From Aphrophora alni (taxonomy: Eukaryota; Arthropoda; Insecta; Hemiptera; Aphrophoridae), in contig OY740777.1 in NCBI GenBank assembly GCA_963513935.1, forward strand, positions 12,015,092 to 12,079,091: DNA of 64,000 bases. Direction: 5' to 3'. Below, in pieces: positions 61,395 through 64,000 of the stretch (positions within the stretch are counted from its first letter, which is position 1; every line of letters begins with the position of its first letter). The notes beneath the pieces were generated by a model. The model was not told the origin of the DNA. It saw only the letters and a program-made list of their open reading frames with translations, and made no database searches. The translations under genes and the position numbers were made by a program.

Positions 61395-62465
61395 AGAGCA
61401 CAAATGAGGGACACATTTTTTTTAGACTCAGGTAACCTCAAGTAGGATTTGTAAAACATCGACATAGGATTTTTGACTTCACATAACTTCCTCTATACAT
61501 TGTATGTGTGAGAAAAGTAAATTATCTAACAAAAATCTTAAATTAATTATCAAAATTTATTTAAAATATTATATTACTTTGATGTCCCATTGTGAATGGC
61601 AGAACGTCACAATTGTTACAAAGAGATCGCAAGGATAGATGTGCAACGCTAAACTTCATATCTTTTATTAACTAGTGACAGTGTTGTGCGAGTGATAATT
61701 TAATATTATTAATTAGATTATTCCCTTCAAAGCTGGGTAAGCTATGGGGCATGGGTAGACCCGAGGTAAGCTATTTAGACCTCGAAATGGGCATGGCCAA
61801 TAGCAGTATCGCTTTCCAAATTGTAGTCCCCAGGCAAAGGTTAATTGTAATGTTCCAAATTGGTACCACACCTTGAAAATTGGTACCACAGTGTTGCATT
61901 ATTAAATATTAAGTTGAAAAAATTGCCTATCAGGAATAATTGAAAACTACCCTTGACCTCTGAGAAATCATGTAGCCTATTCATCAAATAAAATGTACTT
62001 TCAGTACTATATTATGACGGAAAAGAAGCAAGTTTGTAAATTATTTTGCGTAAATCTGACACGGCATCCAACTTTATATTTAACTTTTTACTGAACTATT
62101 TGTTGAAATGGTGATAAATACTTTTTTGTTTAGTATTTGTTTTGTTGATGGGTCTGTGAGAAAGTTAGTGCTTTTAAAACGATTTATTACTATTGACAAT
62201 ACATCAAGAAAGATTTTAGCTTCTGACATAAATAAAAACAATGCGGAATTTTTAGAGGTGTTAGTGAAGCGTTATCAAAACCATTTATTTATAAAATATA
62301 CCAACATCCTGTTAAAGAATTCTTTAAATATTTCCTAAAAATCTTAATTGGCTATATCAGAAACGATGATCTCACTCCCCTCGACCGAATCATGCCTAAA
62401 TAAACTTTTCTTGTTTTGTTTTGTTTTAATTAAAACTCAAAAGACATTCTAAAAACCCATCCAGC
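61395..62465. other. Unique DNA, one unrecognised frame
   Basis: A plus-strand frame at 62108-62338 (76 residues, with DNTSRKILASDINKNNAEFL) has varied amino acid use but no family match that I know and no further support. Confidence 0.25.
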
Positions 62466-62469
62466 TTAT

Positions 62470-62820
62470 TTTGAAAGAGTCAAAGAATTCCCCGACACTG
62501 TCGAGGGATGATTCCATGACAAGAATCGAGATTAGATTCCGGGAAACATTCCCTGCACGTCCTGCTCTTAAATCCCGCTTCTTCCCAATTCCTTTCTTGT
62601 AATAAAAAATAATTTATAGAAAGTCGGGAGTTCTTCCTATCTGGGGCACGATCCGCTCTTAAATCAACAGGATAGAAATTAAATGCTTTGTATGGAGACG
62701 ACGCTCCTGGCTCAAGGAACCGCTCGGCTTGGAATCCTTTCTTTGGCTTACCTCCCTCCTCCCAACCCCTTCCATAGTCTGCACGTCTTCCAATAACGCA
62801 GGTTATAAACTTATACATAT
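62470..62820 (-). other. GC-richer island with a 112-residue open frame
   Basis: The minus-strand frame 62480-62818 (MYKFITCVIGRRADYGRG and onward) spans the whole island without a stop. It contains cysteine and basic residues (KSRTCRECFPES) but no known domain. The length is notable for this AT-rich window, but GC-rich DNA has fewer chance stops, so the frame may simply reflect composition. No splice or start context can be judged. Confidence 0.25.
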
Positions 62821-62824
62821 TATA

Positions 62825-63705
62825 TTCTTAGAATTATACTAATATTTTATTTTAACTACAGTATTTTTTAAAATCATAATGGTTTAATTATGCAATTACT
62901 TAAACAGTATTTTTCAATTTATAATTACAATTTAAAATTAGATTATGCTCAACTAAAATTGTATATCCATTTTAAATTTATAATGCTTCTTATAACAGAG
63001 TATAGTATACCCACCCTATATTTATGACAAATTATCCCAACCAACAGAATATTTTTAAGTTTTTAACAACGCTCTAAGGAAGATAAGATGGAAGGGAAAC
63101 CACAAAACAAATACAAGAACAAATAAAATCATAGAAATAACAAACATAAATGTTTTCTTATGAAAAGCCCGCAATAAAAATCCAAATTTTAAACAGGATT
63201 CATACAAGGTAGACAATGACACAAGACTCATAATGTTACATTCATTATGTGTTTAGGTGGTTATCTACCATGCCGACATGCGGCGCTACAGGCAACTGTT
63301 AAACAACGTGTCGGAATAAATATTATTTTTGTTGCATCTTGTTTTGATTTCTTTATGAAGCAGTTAATTTTGTGTTTGGAGAAATATGAAAAACAAAATG
63401 TTCGTTTAGCGGTGTATTTAAAAACTTTTTGTTTAAAGTTCAACTAGTATTTGAAGATTATAATTGTTTCACATTTAATGGATAAATTTACTACAAAATA
63501 TGTTAATTTTTGAAATATGTAAAACTGCGGGTTGACATCATCTACAGCGTTAAATTTCCTTAGTAAATTTATTATTAAAATAGTATATAAAATAGGCAAA
63601 AGATTTAATCATCTTTAATTTATCTTTATAAAAATATCCAAACCATAATTCAGAATTGTTTTGTATTTAAAATTAAAACAAGTCGATTAACACAGCTCCA
63701 TCATA
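62825..63705. other. Unique AT-rich DNA, no gene seen
   Basis: Frames on opposite strands at 63247-63447 are mirror images of each other's sequence and show no domain. Confidence 0.4.
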
Positions 63706-63711
63706 CAATGT

Positions 63712-64000
63712 AATAATCTAACGAGCCTCGTAGTTGTGTACACGTTAAAACGTGTTCACTCGCTTCGATCGTGTCGGTCTATCGATGCTGTAACCTCGAC
63801 TTACTTCACTCATCCTGGATTTCGTAATTATGTCGTATTGCCTAGGAAAGTAGGGTTCGAAATTATACTGTTTAACATCGTAGAGTGGTGGAGTTGATAC
63901 CAAATTTTATCTAATTAAATAAATCGAATAAGACGTAAGATATGAAAAACAAATTTTTAAATAACCGCCATTTTATATTCTGGTTTATATAATAGATAAA
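63712..64000 (+). repeat. Dispersed repeat, copy B, cut by window end
   Basis: The head AGCCTCGTAGTTGTGTACAC, CACTCGCTTCGATCGTGTCGG, TCTATCGATGC and the body TTGCCTAGGAAAGTAGG, ATAACCGCCATTTTATATTC match copy A at 15875-16410. It lacks copy A's duplicated head. It likely continues past the window. Confidence 0.75.

Noticed and set aside
61141..61416. 91-residue protein with internal repeats
   Set aside because: Direct translation of the 42-bp minisatellite.
1..64000. tRNA, 5S, U6 or other known RNA genes
   Set aside because: GTTCGA-like strings (e.g. near 14262 and 63850) lack a partner A box and cloverleaf pairing; no other RNA gene signature was seen.

Overview
The window is AT-rich eukaryotic nuclear DNA, about two thirds A+T by eye. 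I find no intact protein-coding gene, rRNA, tRNA or CRISPR array. Every open frame is short, and several are plainly shadows of repeats. An arthropod, probably an insect, is the best guess. The reasons are interspersed CCTAA/TTAGG strings (the insect telomere unit), decayed DDE transposases carrying a D-D/E-ATF-K-INGS motif, and many small foldback elements. Species and chromosome position cannot be told. It reads as a large intron or intergenic region built from decayed transposable elements and tandem arrays, separated by unique AT-rich DNA with GC-richer islands a few hundred bases long.

Layout. 1-24 kb: mostly unique DNA with microsatellites, a 56-base T run, small inverted-repeat elements, TIR elements (11.5-12.6 kb), tandem duplications with periods of 320, 71, 268 and 309 bp, and copies of a dispersed repeat. 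24.8-27.5 kb: a 41/82-bp satellite with an 820-bp higher-order period. 28.5-31.5 kb: telomere-like strings and a dead DDE transposase split by a 1.2-kb minisatellite. 31.8-43 kb: foldback elements. Four of them are 0.9-0.95 kb long, at least three sit between TA dinucleotides, and several end in TACAGGGTG-like termini. A LINE reverse transcriptase remnant lies at 36 kb. 43-53 kb: a 592-bp-period duplication, a second dead transposase interrupted by a near-perfect palindrome, a possible RNase H relic, and a foldback flanked by a 12-bp direct repeat. 53.2-55.5 kb: an array of about 254-bp units ending in telomere-like sequence; diverged single copies lie at 0.8 and 49.1-49.4 kb. 56-64 kb: a head-to-head inverted element, a 42-bp-period array, and a dispersed repeat running off the window end.

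The most interesting thread is a compact RNA-like motif, CTGANGA - short stem-loop - GAAAC, found in at least eight otherwise different repeats. It resembles the hammerhead ribozyme core used by Penelope-like retroelements, but most copies carry an extra T after CTGANGA and I found no clear stem I. A second thread is the TA-flanked foldback family, whose members share an ordered set of internal motifs including AAAATGGC. No cellular pathway can be assigned.
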